From Oligoflexia bacterium (GTDB lineage: Bacteria > Bdellovibrionota > UBA1018 > CAIPTA01): a stretch of 64,000 nucleotides of DNA. Every line of letters begins with the position of its first letter. Position 1 is the first letter of the stretch. The position numbers and the translations under genes are program-made. Location of the stretch: assembly GCA_023954355.1 (NCBI GenBank), contig JAMLID010000013.1, positions 1 to 64,000 of the forward strand, written 5' to 3'. The notes under the pieces are model-generated. The model was not told the DNA's origin and did not search any database. It was given only the letters and a program-made list of their open reading frames with translations. Shown piece after piece: positions 1 through 7,701 of the stretch.

Positions 1-11
1 TTCTCTGGGGT

Positions 12-54
12 GTAGTGCCTAAGGCTTTAGCGAGTTTTAGGCACTACTTTTTTT
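12..54 (+). terminator. Rho-independent terminator of an upstream gene
   Basis: A perfect 11-bp inverted repeat (12-22 with 37-47) encloses a 14-nt loop and is followed directly by seven T residues. This is the textbook intrinsic-terminator shape on the plus strand. It presumably ends a gene lying left of the window. The next gene starts 75 nt further on. Confidence 0.85.
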
Positions 55-129
55 ACTAAGTAGATAGGTTATGAGTAAACGTTTCTCTTTTTTTGGTCGA
101 TAAAGCATTAGAGGCAGGGGGAATTCAAT

Positions 130-435
130 ATGAAACAAAAAAATTTAAAATTAGGCGCAGTTCTATTTATTTGCCTCTCTATGGTATTTGTGGCGGCTTG
201 TAAGAAGAAAGATAAACCTGAAAAAGAATGTACCGTTCATACTCAAGATCAAAGAATGTGTAGTGATAATACGGCTGCGGTTTGGGACGAAAAAGAATGT
301 AAGTGGGTATGCCCTGAAGATAGCACAGCAACGGGTACTGTAACTTATACGGGAACAAATACCAATACGAGTACAGTAACGTATACAGCAACAAATACGG
401 CTACGAGTACGGTAACCTATACTGCTACACCATAA
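130..435 (+). CDS. Small lipoprotein with Thr-rich 12-residue repeat tail
   Basis: This is a 101-aa predicted lipoprotein of unknown function. The N-terminus is a type II signal peptide: Lys-rich start, hydrophobic core and a V-A-A-C lipobox placing the lipidated Cys at residue 24, followed by KKKDK. The middle holds four more Cys in two pairs (C-x8-C and C-x3-C), which could form disulfides. From residue 70 the protein is a tandem repeat of pattern T-V-T-Y-T-x-T-N-T-x-T-S, two full copies and one partial. The matching 36-bp DNA repeats (337-372, 373-408, 409-432) differ mostly at third positions, so the repeat is old and held at protein level. A GGGGG ribosome-binding site lies 8 nt upstream. 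The tail probably spans or decorates the cell surface; that is inference. Confidence 0.8.
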   Translation: MKQKNLKLGAVLFICLSMVFVAACKKKDKPEKECTVHTQDQRMCSDNTAAVWDEKECKWVCPEDSTATGTVTYTGTNTNTSTVTYTATNTATSTVTYTATP

Positions 436-447
436 TGAATATAAATT

Positions 448-1623
448 CTATGCGTTTATATTTTCAAAAAATAAACGCATAGATTCGCAGACCTCATCAT
501 TATTGTGATTATTAAAATCAAACCACAACATTAAGCGATCATCTTTATGAAAGCGCTTTTGCATTTCATCATTAATTTCTTCTGCATCTCCGACTAGGGC
601 ATTATCTACAGCATTTTGAATTTTTGCTGGATCAAGGGTGCCCTCTAAGGCCTTCCAATAATTTTCTAGAGCGTTTTGAGCCTTTTGGCGGGCTTTTTTT
701 CGGTCTTTATCAATAAATACTAAAACCGTTCTAGGCATTAAATCGCGCGACCAAGGGCCACCATCTTTATGGTAATGCTTCATCATTGCTTGGTGTGTTT
801 CTTCTATTTGCTTTGTGGGTGTTATAGATAAATTAAACACTCCACAAGGGTAGAAGGTATTTGCATAAATCTGTGTAGCTAAATCATGACAGCCAATGGT
901 TAGGCGTAAGTGCTCTAGAGGTGCCTCAAATGGGATGATTCCTATTTGGTCAAAATTCCAATAGGGATCAATTTTTATTTGGTCTGCGTTTTTGCCATAG
1001 GCCTTGAGGACTTTTTCCCAATCTTGGTCAGAGCGAAAGTCAGAGCGTGCTAAGATTTTTTCTCGTATATCTTTGGAAGCAAAAATATCACCTCGTATGC
1101 CACGAAGAAAAATCTCGGTGGCCTCTTGAAAAATTTTTCCTTTTAAAACGGGCCAGGCTGCTTCTTCCCAGGTGTTGCGAGGGTGTATTCCATAGGGAAT
1201 ATTCGAGAAGGGAAATCGCCCAGAAGCAAAACCAATTTCTAGGCGGCGAGGGTTTTGTTCTAGTCCTCGCAGGCTAAGCGCCATTCGTATAGCTTCGGCA
1301 TGGGCAATGGGGCCACCATTAGATTGAATATTCATGATGGCAGAGCCAATATTAATATTTTTTGTTTTTGCAAATAGTACATGTGCTAGTTGTAGCAGGT
1401 CGGTATTTAATCCAATTTCTCCCTGAAATTCTGGTACCACTGCTTGGGGATTTCTTTTTTGAATCTGGCACGAGAGATGTGTTTCTGCTACCCACGCCGT
1501 GCTAGCTCCAAGTTCATCAGCCAGCAAAGCCTGAGAGAAAAAATTTTGAAACATTGTCTTTTCATCTGGTGTGTATCCATCTACTGGGGTTTGGCAAATC
1601 GAGAAGAAGATATCAAACTTCAT
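448..1623 (-). CDS. Luciferase-like flavin-dependent monooxygenase (LLM family)
   Basis: The 391-aa protein fits the bacterial luciferase-like (LLM) flavin oxidoreductase family in length and layout. It has an N-terminal strand with FFSICQTP, a W-V-A-E-T-H-L motif near residue 45 typical of the TIM-barrel core, and an IGSAIMNI strand near residue 90. Such enzymes use FMN and a reductase partner to oxygenate organic substrates; the substrate cannot be read from sequence. Its ATG overlaps the TGA of the upstream tryptophan 2,3-dioxygenase gene by 4 nt, so the two are translationally coupled. This suggests that its substrate may be a tryptophan-derived or other aromatic compound, which is inference. 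No frame disruption is seen. Confidence 0.8.
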   Translation of the reverse strand: MKFDIFFSICQTPVDGYTPDEKTMFQNFFSQALLADELGASTAWVAETHLSCQIQKRNPQAVVPEFQGEIGLNTDLLQLAHVLFAKTKNINIGSAIMNIQSNGGPIAHAEAIRMALSLRGLEQNPRRLEIGFASGRFPFSNIPYGIHPRNTWEEAAWPVLKGKIFQEATEIFLRGIRGDIFASKDIREKILARSDFRSDQDWEKVLKAYGKNADQIKIDPYWNFDQIGIIPFEAPLEHLRLTIGCHDLATQIYANTFYPCGVFNLSITPTKQIEETHQAMMKHYHKDGGPWSRDLMPRTVLVFIDKDRKKARQKAQNALENYWKALEGTLDPAKIQNAVDNALVGDAEEINDEMQKRFHKDDRLMLWFDFNNHNNDEVCESMRLFFENINA

Positions 1624-2453
1624 GAATATTCACCGCCCACTTCGGTTCTAACCGCCCAAAGCTCGGGAAAAAATCGATGCTCTGCTCGCCCAGCTAAGAA
1701 ATTATAACCAGAGCTACCACCTGTACCCATTTTCATGCCAATGGTTCTTGCGACCATAAGCATATGTGTAGAGCGCCAGAGTGCGAATTTTTCGTCAAAG
1801 TCTAGCATCGATTCAAATAAAAGAACCCAGTGGTAGTTTTCTTTTGGATTCTCATAAATAGTTTTTATCGTTTGTACGAGCTCATCAGAAAGCTTCCAAG
1901 AAGTAGAGACATCGCGTTCCAAAATTTCCTTAGGAATAGAGAATCCGTTTCTATTCAGGCAAGCTAAGAACTCATCATAGACTGATTTTTTATCTTTTAT
2001 AGATTCTAAGATTTTCTTCTTTTCGGGCTCTTTTTCAAAGAAGCGAATAAAAAACTCTTCGCGAATACCGAAGGTAAATTCCATAACGCGAAATTGAATC
2101 GACTGAAATCCAGAGGCTGGTCGTAAGTGATCTCGAAAGCCCGCAAACTCTACAGGGGTTAGGGTGTTTAAAAGATTAATCTGTTTCACCATTAGATCCA
2201 TAACCCTTGTTAGGCGCTTTAGTTTTTTTAGCGCTCTAGAGACAGAGTTTTTTTGAAAATCATGAATGAGTCCATTCGTTTCATGAAGCATCAATTTAAA
2301 CCAAAGTTCAGCTGCTTGGTGGATGATAATAAAAAACATTTCATCATGATGAGGCGGGGTAGAGAGTTCTTTTTGCAGGTCTAATAGTTCTGGAACTTTT
2401 AAGTAAGAGTTATAATTTAGTTCTTTTAGTTCTAGTTTTTCGTATTCTTTCAT
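1620..2453 (-). CDS. kynA: Tryptophan 2,3-dioxygenase
   Basis: This haem enzyme opens the indole ring of L-tryptophan to N-formylkynurenine, the first step of the kynurenine pathway. The family signature is clear near the N-terminus: an L-N-Y-x-x-Y-L motif, then P-P-H-H-D-E-M-F-F-I-I-I-H-Q, in which the second His of HQAAELWFK is the expected distal region. The C-terminal part keeps the GTGGSSGYNFL loop that closes over substrate. Length (about 277 aa) matches bacterial enzymes. I chose ATG 2453 because GAGAAAG sits 6 nt upstream; an in-frame ATG at 2468 is the alternative but lacks a good ribosome-binding site. It is first in a two-gene operon with the flavin monooxygenase. No kynureninase or formamidase gene is in the window. 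Confidence 0.93.
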   Translation of the reverse strand: MKEYEKLELKELNYNSYLKVPELLDLQKELSTPPHHDEMFFIIIHQAAELWFKLMLHETNGLIHDFQKNSVSRALKKLKRLTRVMDLMVKQINLLNTLTPVEFAGFRDHLRPASGFQSIQFRVMEFTFGIREEFFIRFFEKEPEKKKILESIKDKKSVYDEFLACLNRNGFSIPKEILERDVSTSWKLSDELVQTIKTIYENPKENYHWVLLFESMLDFDEKFALWRSTHMLMVARTIGMKMGTGGSSGYNFLAGRAEHRFFPELWAVRTEVGGEYS

Positions 2454-2602
2454 AGTTTTCTTTCTCATGACGCTTCTAAATTTGAAAACACACCTATTAG
2501 AAGAAGCGCAATGAAGCTAACCTACACTAAAATAGTTTTCAACGCTTAGCAAAAAACAGGAAAATCCTTTGCAGATTTAGCGAAGAACAATAGATTGCTT
2601 TT

Positions 2603-3394
2603 ATGGATAATACAAAACTGCTGAAAATCGCACAGAATTTAATTCGCGCACGAGAGTCGTGCAAAGCAATAAAGCCCCTTTCTGAAACCGAAGATGAAAT
2701 TGGCATTCAAGAAGCGTATGAAATTTCAAAGCTTGTGATGAAAGAGCGCTTAGAAGGTTCTAATAATCGTCTCTTAGGGAAAAAAATTGGGCTCACTTCA
2801 CGAGCGGTGCAAAACCAATTGGGTGTAAAAGAGCCAGATTTTGGCTATTTAATTTCTGATATGGCTCTTGTCAGTGGAGCTGAGATTTCGCTCTCTACTT
2901 TGATTCAACCCAAGATAGAGGCAGAGGTTGCCTTTGTGCTAAAAAAAGATTTAGAAGGGCATAACTTAACTATAGTGGATGTAATGCAAGCGACAGATTT
3001 TGTATTGCCCGCTTTAGAGTTGATTGATTCAAGAATCATAGACTGGAAAATTAAAATCCAAGATACGATCGCAGATAATGCTTCTTCTTCTCATTTTATC
3101 TTAGGCACCGAACCTAGAAAACTTACGAGCCTTTCTCTTGAAACGAGTGGAATGGTTTTAAAACTTAATGGAGAAGTGGCTTCTACGGGCACCGGGGCTG
3201 CTTGCCTTGAACATCCGGCTATTGCAGTAGCTTGGTTAGCCAATACCATGAGCAAATTAGGGGAAGGGTTAAAAAAAGGAGAAATTATTTTATCTGGTGC
3301 CTTTGGACCCGTAGTACCTCTAACAGAGGATAGTTTCGTAGAGACAGAAATTTCTGGCCTTGGTCGCGTAAAAGCTTTTTTTAAGGAGAAATAA
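2603..3394 (+). CDS. dmpE: 2-oxopent-4-enoate hydratase family protein (DmpE/MhpD-like)
   Basis: A 263-aa member of the fumarylacetoacetate-hydrolase-fold hydratases of aromatic meta-cleavage pathways. Family features visible are IGLTS near residue 60, the metal-ligand stretch QPKIEAEVAFVL near 105, ALELIDSRI near 140 and TIADNASSS near 160. The match is closest to DmpE/XylJ, which hydrates 2-hydroxypenta-2,4-dienoate to 4-hydroxy-2-oxovalerate. The next gene starts one base after the stop and is the paralogous decarboxylase; in known pathways these two proteins form a physical complex. It is transcribed divergently from kynA, fitting a role late in tryptophan or anthranilate catabolism, but no ring-cleavage dioxygenase is present, so the pathway is inferred. 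Confidence 0.82.
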   Translation: MDNTKLLKIAQNLIRARESCKAIKPLSETEDEIGIQEAYEISKLVMKERLEGSNNRLLGKKIGLTSRAVQNQLGVKEPDFGYLISDMALVSGAEISLSTLIQPKIEAEVAFVLKKDLEGHNLTIVDVMQATDFVLPALELIDSRIIDWKIKIQDTIADNASSSHFILGTEPRKLTSLSLETSGMVLKLNGEVASTGTGAACLEHPAIAVAWLANTMSKLGEGLKKGEIILSGAFGPVVPLTEDSFVETEISGLGRVKAFFKEK

Positions 3395-3395
3395 G

Positions 3396-4169
3396 ATGGA
3401 TAAAAGAGAAATTGCCCACATTTTATTTCAGGCCGATCGCCAAGTCGAAGAGATCGAGCGCTTTACAAAAAAGTATCCTCAGTTTGGGGTAGAAGAGGGA
3501 TACGAAATTCAAGAAATCTTACTAGAGCATCATCTAAAAAAAGGATCCCACTTAGTTGGTTGGAAAATGGGTATGACCTCTTTGGCAAAAATGAGGCAGA
3601 TGAATTTAAAAGATCCGATCCATGGTTTTTTAACCGATGAAATGCAGGTGAGCGATAAAGGAGTGATGAGTGTTAAGAAAAGAATCCATCCCAAAGTAGA
3701 GCCCGAAATTGCCTTTCTCTTAAAGCAAGACGTGCATAAAGCATTATCTGCCCCTGAGGCCTTTTCGGTAATTTCTTGTATTGCTCCGGCCTTAGAAGTG
3801 ATTGATTCTCGGTTTAAAGATTTTGATTTTAAATTGCCTGATGTTGTTGCCGACAATTGTTCTTCTTCTGGTTTTGTCGTTGGTGGGGGTAGAACGCGTT
3901 TTCCTTCTCAGCGCCTTAAGAACTTAGGGATAGTATTAGAGATTAACGGCAAAGCCGTTCAGTTTGGATCATCAGCGGCGATTTTAGGTGATCCCATAAG
4001 CTCGCTAATCGAACTTTCTAAAATCAAAGAAAGAGAAGGCAAGGTATTGCGTGCTGGCGAAGTGATTTTAGCTGGTGGAGCAACTGCTGCCGTAACGTTT
4101 CAAGCGGGGGATCATGTACGAGCTTTAGTTGAAGGATTAGGGAGCGTAGAGTTTTTTGCTAAAGCTTAG
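3396..4169 (+). CDS. dmpH: 4-oxalocrotonate decarboxylase family protein (DmpH/XylI-like)
   Basis: This 257-aa paralogue of the preceding hydratase has the signatures of the decarboxylase branch: VGWKMGMTSLAKM near residue 48, DPIHGFL near 70, HPKVEPEIAFLL (Mg2+-binding Glu residues) near 100, ALEVIDSRFKDFDFKLPDVVADNCSS-type sequence near 130-155, and a C-terminal AGGATAAV. DmpH-type enzymes decarboxylate 4-oxalocrotonate to 2-hydroxypenta-2,4-dienoate, which DmpE then hydrates, so substrate can be channelled between the two products of this operon. An AAGGAG ribosome-binding site overlaps the end of the upstream gene. The stop lies one base from the convergent thyX stop. Substrate in this organism is inferred from family membership. 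Confidence 0.83.
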   Translation: MDKREIAHILFQADRQVEEIERFTKKYPQFGVEEGYEIQEILLEHHLKKGSHLVGWKMGMTSLAKMRQMNLKDPIHGFLTDEMQVSDKGVMSVKKRIHPKVEPEIAFLLKQDVHKALSAPEAFSVISCIAPALEVIDSRFKDFDFKLPDVVADNCSSSGFVVGGGRTRFPSQRLKNLGIVLEINGKAVQFGSSAAILGDPISSLIELSKIKEREGKVLRAGEVILAGGATAAVTFQAGDHVRALVEGLGSVEFFAKA

Positions 4170-4170
4170 C

Positions 4171-4833
4171 TTATACGAAGCTCTCTACTAGGCGCTCTTT
4201 ATATTCACTCTTCCACCCAAGTGCCTGAGCCACTAGAGGTAATTCTTGGATAAAAATTTGTTTACAACTTTCGGCAATTTCTCGATGCTCTTTTTGTGTA
4301 TCGGCTTTTGTGCGCAGTTGAATATAGTGAATCCATGAGCGAACGGTTCCATTCATATAGAGCCGAGTAGCGGTATTTAAGGGTAGAAGCGTTCTTGCAC
4401 ATTCTTTAGCAATGCCTTTTTCTAAGGCCGCTTGGTAGCGAGCAAAACAGAGCTCCCATATTTCGTTCTGCGATTGAAGAAACCAATCTTTTGTTTCTTG
4501 CGAGAGATCGTCAATAGAGTTTTGGCGATTTTTCTTATCTTGTCTTCTTGCTTCTTGAGGGATGTACTTATCTGCTACAGAATACCGCTGCGAAAATTCT
4601 TGAAAAGAAAACGATCGATGGCGAAGAATTTGTGGAGCCACGGCTCGACAGGTATTGATTTCAATAATCATATTGGCTTGCTCAAAAACCGACCAATGCC
4701 CGTGGTTGGCACAATACGAGAGAAGTTTAGCAATCTCGGGATTCTCTTGATTTGCTGGATTACTCACTCGGGCGCAATACGCCATGGTTTCTTCTGCCTT
4801 TGGTGTTAGGGAAATTAATTTTACGCTTTGCAT
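4171..4833 (-). CDS. thyX: FAD-dependent thymidylate synthase
   Basis: ThyX makes dTMP from dUMP using methylene-tetrahydrofolate and FAD/NADPH. The diagnostic RHR-x7-S motif is present as R71-H72-R73 with S81, inside a segment with Q78-E79-F80 and R83-Y84. Length (220 aa) is normal. An AAGGAG ribosome-binding site lies 7 nt before the ATG. The gene is single and convergent with the hydratase/decarboxylase operon. Presence of thyX suggests that the organism may lack thyA, which cannot be tested here. Confidence 0.96.
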   Translation of the reverse strand: MQSVKLISLTPKAEETMAYCARVSNPANQENPEIAKLLSYCANHGHWSVFEQANMIIEINTCRAVAPQILRHRSFSFQEFSQRYSVADKYIPQEARRQDKKNRQNSIDDLSQETKDWFLQSQNEIWELCFARYQAALEKGIAKECARTLLPLNTATRLYMNGTVRSWIHYIQLRTKADTQKEHREIAESCKQIFIQELPLVAQALGWKSEYKERLVESFV

Positions 4834-4927
4834 GTAAGACTCCTTAATGTTCTCAGAATAAGGTGGTCCAGGGTTTTTAATAAGGAATATATCTTCAACT
4901 ATTTCATTCCATAAGTTATGAACAGGA

Positions 4928-5776
4928 ATGCAGAAAATTCCCTTACCTTTATTTGAAGCTATTTTGGCCTTTGCAGATGAGAAAAATATTGAAGCTGCCG
5001 CTAAAAAATTAGGGCTTACTCAGCCAGCGCTTTCGAAACAACTAAAGCGCCTTGAGTTGATGCTGCCTGAGCCAATTTTTTTTCTCCGAGGTAGGCGTAA
5101 AGAATTTACTCCCTTTGGTCGTGCGCTATGCTTACGATTACAAGAACGCTTAGGAGGTATTCAAACTGCCGTAGAAGAAGAGATCTTATTAGCAAGTTCT
5201 GCCACAGCTGCGAACATAAGAATTGCAGCAAGACGAGAAGTATTGCACAGAATTCTTAGAATTTCTTTTCAAGGAAGCCTTTCTTTTCAGGAAAGTTATC
5301 ATGAAGAGATTTTACAAAAAGTGAGCTCTCTAGAAGCCGAGGTAGGGATTACTTATAAAGTTCCAAAAACCTATGAGCTGATTGCCAAACCACTATTCAC
5401 AGAAAAATTTCAATTAGCTATACCCAAATCTTTTCTATCTAAACTATCACATAAATCTTATGAACAGCTTTTAGAATACCCTTGTCTTTCGTATGGTGAG
5501 AACGATGAATTATTAGAAAAATTTTTCGAGCATCATAACCTTAGAAAACCAAATGCCTTTCGGATGATGGAAGATTATGCGGCTCTAGCTTTGATGGTAG
5601 AAAAGGGCTTTGGGTGGGCACTATTGCCTTCTTATTTTTGTCCGAAAAATAGTTTGAGAATCGAAATTGCTCGTGAGCTTTTGCCAAGCAGAGAGTTTTA
5701 TCTAATCTATCGTTCAGAATATAAAAATATTTCTTGGTTTAAAAACCTGCTCAAAGAAATACAAAACTGTTTTTAA
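4928..5776 (+). CDS. LysR-family transcriptional regulator
   Basis: A 282-aa one-component regulator. The N-terminal winged helix-turn-helix is typical: F[19 protein letters not shown] followed by [14 protein letters not shown]. The C-terminal half (about residue 90 onward) is a shortened periplasmic-binding-type effector domain; this part is divergent. A partly symmetric CATAAGTTATG sequence (4910-4920) lies just before the start and fits a LysR-type T-N11-A operator for autoregulation, although at this position it would overlap the leader. The gene diverges from thyX and could control thyX or the aromatic-acid genes. The target is not identifiable from sequence. Confidence 0.9.
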   Translation: MQKIPLPLFEAILAFADEKNIEAAAKKLGLTQPALSKQLKRLELMLPEPIFFLRGRRKEFTPFGRALCLRLQERLGGIQTAVEEEILLASSATAANIRIAARREVLHRILRISFQGSLSFQESYHEEILQKVSSLEAEVGITYKVPKTYELIAKPLFTEKFQLAIPKSFLSKLSHKSYEQLLEYPCLSYGENDELLEKFFEHHNLRKPNAFRMMEDYAALALMVEKGFGWALLPSYFCPKNSLRIEIARELLPSREFYLIYRSEYKNISWFKNLLKEIQNCF

Positions 5777-5885
5777 TTTTTCTTAACTGCTAACGGTAAT
5801 ATAATTTGTTTTTTTTACATTAAGATACCAAATTGAAGATGTAAAAAATGAAAGACTCTAAGCGTCTTGGTTAAGAAAAATTAAA
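5772..5885. repeat. Nested AT-rich palindrome downstream of the LysR gene
   Basis: An outer perfect 16-bp inverted repeat (5772-5787 with 5870-5885) encloses an inner perfect 10-bp inverted repeat (5811-5820 with 5839-5848, 18-nt loop). Interior flanks are of similar size (23 and 21 nt), so the whole 114 bp could fold into one long interrupted hairpin. The outer left arm overlaps the LysR stop codon. It may act as a bidirectional terminator or be a relic of a miniature element; chance is possible because the arms are A/T-rich. Confidence 0.5.
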
Positions 5886-5955
5886 TGAAAAGATTTTGAT
5901 TGCTAATTTTTTTAGGTGCTCATTAGAATCTCTTTTACCGAAAATTAAAATTTCG

Positions 5956-5979
5956 TTTATTCGAAAGGATTCGAATAAA
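5956..5979. promoter_or_regulatory. 10-bp dyad just upstream of the surface-protein operon
   Basis: A perfect inverted repeat, TTTATTCGAA and TTCGAATAAA with a 4-nt spacer, ends 17 nt before the ATG at 5997 and just before the AGAGG ribosome-binding site. It has the size and symmetry of an operator for a dimeric repressor, or could form a small leader hairpin. No promoter boxes are convincing. This is the only sharp dyad next to the start of the four-gene operon. Confidence 0.45.
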
Positions 5980-5996
5980 AACTGTAGAGGTTACGG

Positions 5997-7163
5997 ATGA
6001 TCCGCTTAGGTTTGTTCTTTTTCTTTTTTGCTTTTTCACAGTACGCGCTAGGTTCAACACTTAGCTCTTCTAGGGTTGAGCCAAGTTCTCTAGAAGAGCT
6101 AAGTGAATCTAAGCTTCTAACATTTTTTAAAAATAAAGAAATTTTGAAGCAGGGAGATGAGTTAATCCTATTTTCTCAAACCACATTTTTGCCAACCCAT
6201 AATGAGTTCTATCTAGAATCAACTCTCGATGGAGTGAAGGTAGATATGATGCAATCTAGTGAATCGCTATGGCTGTCTAAATTTTCTGCCTTTAGTGAAG
6301 TAAAAGAGCATCTCTATAGCGTGAATATTTTTGCCATGAATAAGAAAGAAAAAAATAGAACCGAAAATGCTTTAAAACAACTTAAAAAAGAACTTCGTCT
6401 ACTCAAGAAAGCACTTTTAGTAGAAACAGACCCTGCTCGTATAGAGGCTTTAGAGAAAGAAAAAGCACAAAAAGAAGCGTATCGCGATTCTTTAGAAGAG
6501 GCTTTGGAGAATTTAAAAGTATTTGTAAAAACCGAAAGTTTTTCTTTTTCAGTAGAACAAAATACAGAGAATGGAAATTTTCCTTATCTTACGGCGATAT
6601 CACCTGGAGTTGGCTTAAATATTGGTGGCGGAGTATTAACGCTTTCTGGATTTAATTTTCTACCCAATTCGATAGTTAAAATTGGCGGAGTAAATGCGAG
6701 CGTTCTAAGCGAGAGTGCAAGTTCAATTCAAGTGATTTCTCCAACATTTGCTACCTTAGGCGTAAAAGAAGTAGAAGTCTCTTACCCTGTTGAGCAAAAA
6801 AATACTGTTTTAAAAAATTCATTCACCGTAACAGACCAAGGTATTTTGAAAAACTTAAGGCCTGTGGCTAATGCTCAAACCTATGTGACAGCGATACACC
6901 CTGTAACTAATCCAGTAGCACTAGATGCTTCTACTTCGTATGATGAAAATAATCCGAACGAGCTAGACTATGTCTGGACGGTAATTACTGCTCCCAATAA
7001 CTCAGGAGTCGTACCTGGAAGTACGTTGCCTAATCAGCCTAATCCTTCAGTGATGCCTGGGAAAAAAGGAACATACGTCTTTGAATTACGAGTGAGAGAG
7101 TCTAGCACCTCAGAACACTTAGAGAGTTTACCAATCAATATTATTTTAGAGGTCACAAAATGA
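5997..7163 (+). CDS. Exported protein: split coiled-coil module + IPT/TIG + PKD-like domain
   Basis: First gene of a four-gene operon of exported proteins, 388 aa. A Sec signal peptide (about residues 1-19, Phe-rich core, cleavage after Y-A-L-G) is followed by the shared module at about 49-187. The module has a beta-rich part with QGDELILFSQ and Y-S-V-N-I-F, interrupted by a charged helical hairpin at 117-175 with a V-E-T-D-P turn, and ends with an alternating strand, FSFSVE. Residues 196-279 look like an IPT/TIG immunoglobulin-like domain (ISPGVGLNIGGG, GFNF, IKIGG-type pattern), and 289-386 like a PKD/REJ-type domain (ANAQTYV, LDASTSYD, YVWTV, GTYVFEL). The exact function is unknown; architecture suggests adhesion or assembly at the cell surface. 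The stop overlaps the next start (ATGA). Confidence 0.82.
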   Translation: MIRLGLFFFFFAFSQYALGSTLSSSRVEPSSLEELSESKLLTFFKNKEILKQGDELILFSQTTFLPTHNEFYLESTLDGVKVDMMQSSESLWLSKFSAFSEVKEHLYSVNIFAMNKKEKNRTENALKQLKKELRLLKKALLVETDPARIEALEKEKAQKEAYRDSLEEALENLKVFVKTESFSFSVEQNTENGNFPYLTAISPGVGLNIGGGVLTLSGFNFLPNSIVKIGGVNASVLSESASSIQVISPTFATLGVKEVEVSYPVEQKNTVLKNSFTVTDQGILKNLRPVANAQTYVTAIHPVTNPVALDASTSYDENNPNELDYVWTVITAPNNSGVVPGSTLPNQPNPSVMPGKKGTYVFELRVRESSTSEHLESLPINIILEVTK

Positions 7164-7693
7164 AGCATGCGTTAAGTCTATTCTTATTATCTATTAGTTT
7201 ATTTAACCCCACTGTAAGAGCCACTGAAGTTCTGGACACAAAAATCATTGAAACCTATGTGGATGCTACTTACGATGAGGGAGACTCTGCGATTCTTAGA
7301 ACGCAGTTTTTCTCTAAACCCGATAATCAAAATCTAGAGTTTGATCTTATTAGCAAAATTAATGATGTAGAAATTTCTGTTCACAGAATAAATGATTTTG
7401 AAATCTTTTCTACCCTAGAAGATTTAGCCATCGGATCTTATACCTGGGCTGTACAAGTCGTTTTACAAGATAAACGCCTAGCCACAGATTTGAAAATAAG
7501 CCTAACTAACTTTGCCAATCGAATTTCAGAAATTGATACTGAATTATTAGATGCAACTGATCCCGAAGAAATTGCAGACCTAGAGGCCGAGAGAGCAGAA
7601 CTAGTAGAACTATCTTCTACGGTTCAAGATCAGTTAACAAAAATTAGAACCCCCTTCTTAAACCCCATTACTAAAACCTTTATCGTAGAATAG
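7160..7693 (+). CDS. Exported protein consisting of the split coiled-coil module alone
   Basis: This 177-aa protein has a signal peptide (residues 1-21, ending V-R-A) and then little more than the module shared by all four operon products (about 30-177). Visible parts are DEGDSAILRTQF (strands), IGSYTWAVQVVLQDKR (strand leading into the hairpin), a helical hairpin at about 104-165 with A-T-D-P-E-E-I at its turn, and TKTFIVE as the final strand. Because the module stands alone here, this protein best defines its limits. Translation is coupled to the preceding gene through an ATGA overlap, and the next gene follows after 8 nt. No function is recognised; it may be an adaptor or subunit binding the same modules in its neighbours (inference). 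Confidence 0.8.
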   Translation: MKHALSLFLLSISLFNPTVRATEVLDTKIIETYVDATYDEGDSAILRTQFFSKPDNQNLEFDLISKINDVEISVHRINDFEIFSTLEDLAIGSYTWAVQVVLQDKRLATDLKISLTNFANRISEIDTELLDATDPEEIADLEAERAELVELSSTVQDQLTKIRTPFLNPITKTFIVE

Positions 7694-7701
7694 GAAATTT
7701 T

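Noticed and set aside
337-432. CRISPR-like or minisatellite repeat
   Set aside because: The 36-bp repeat is in frame inside a gene, without spacers, and diverges at third positions, so it is a protein repeat.
4910-4920. LysR operator CATAAGTTATG as a firm regulatory site
   Set aside because: The short symmetric core ends only 7 nt from the start codon; too weak to list as a feature on its own.
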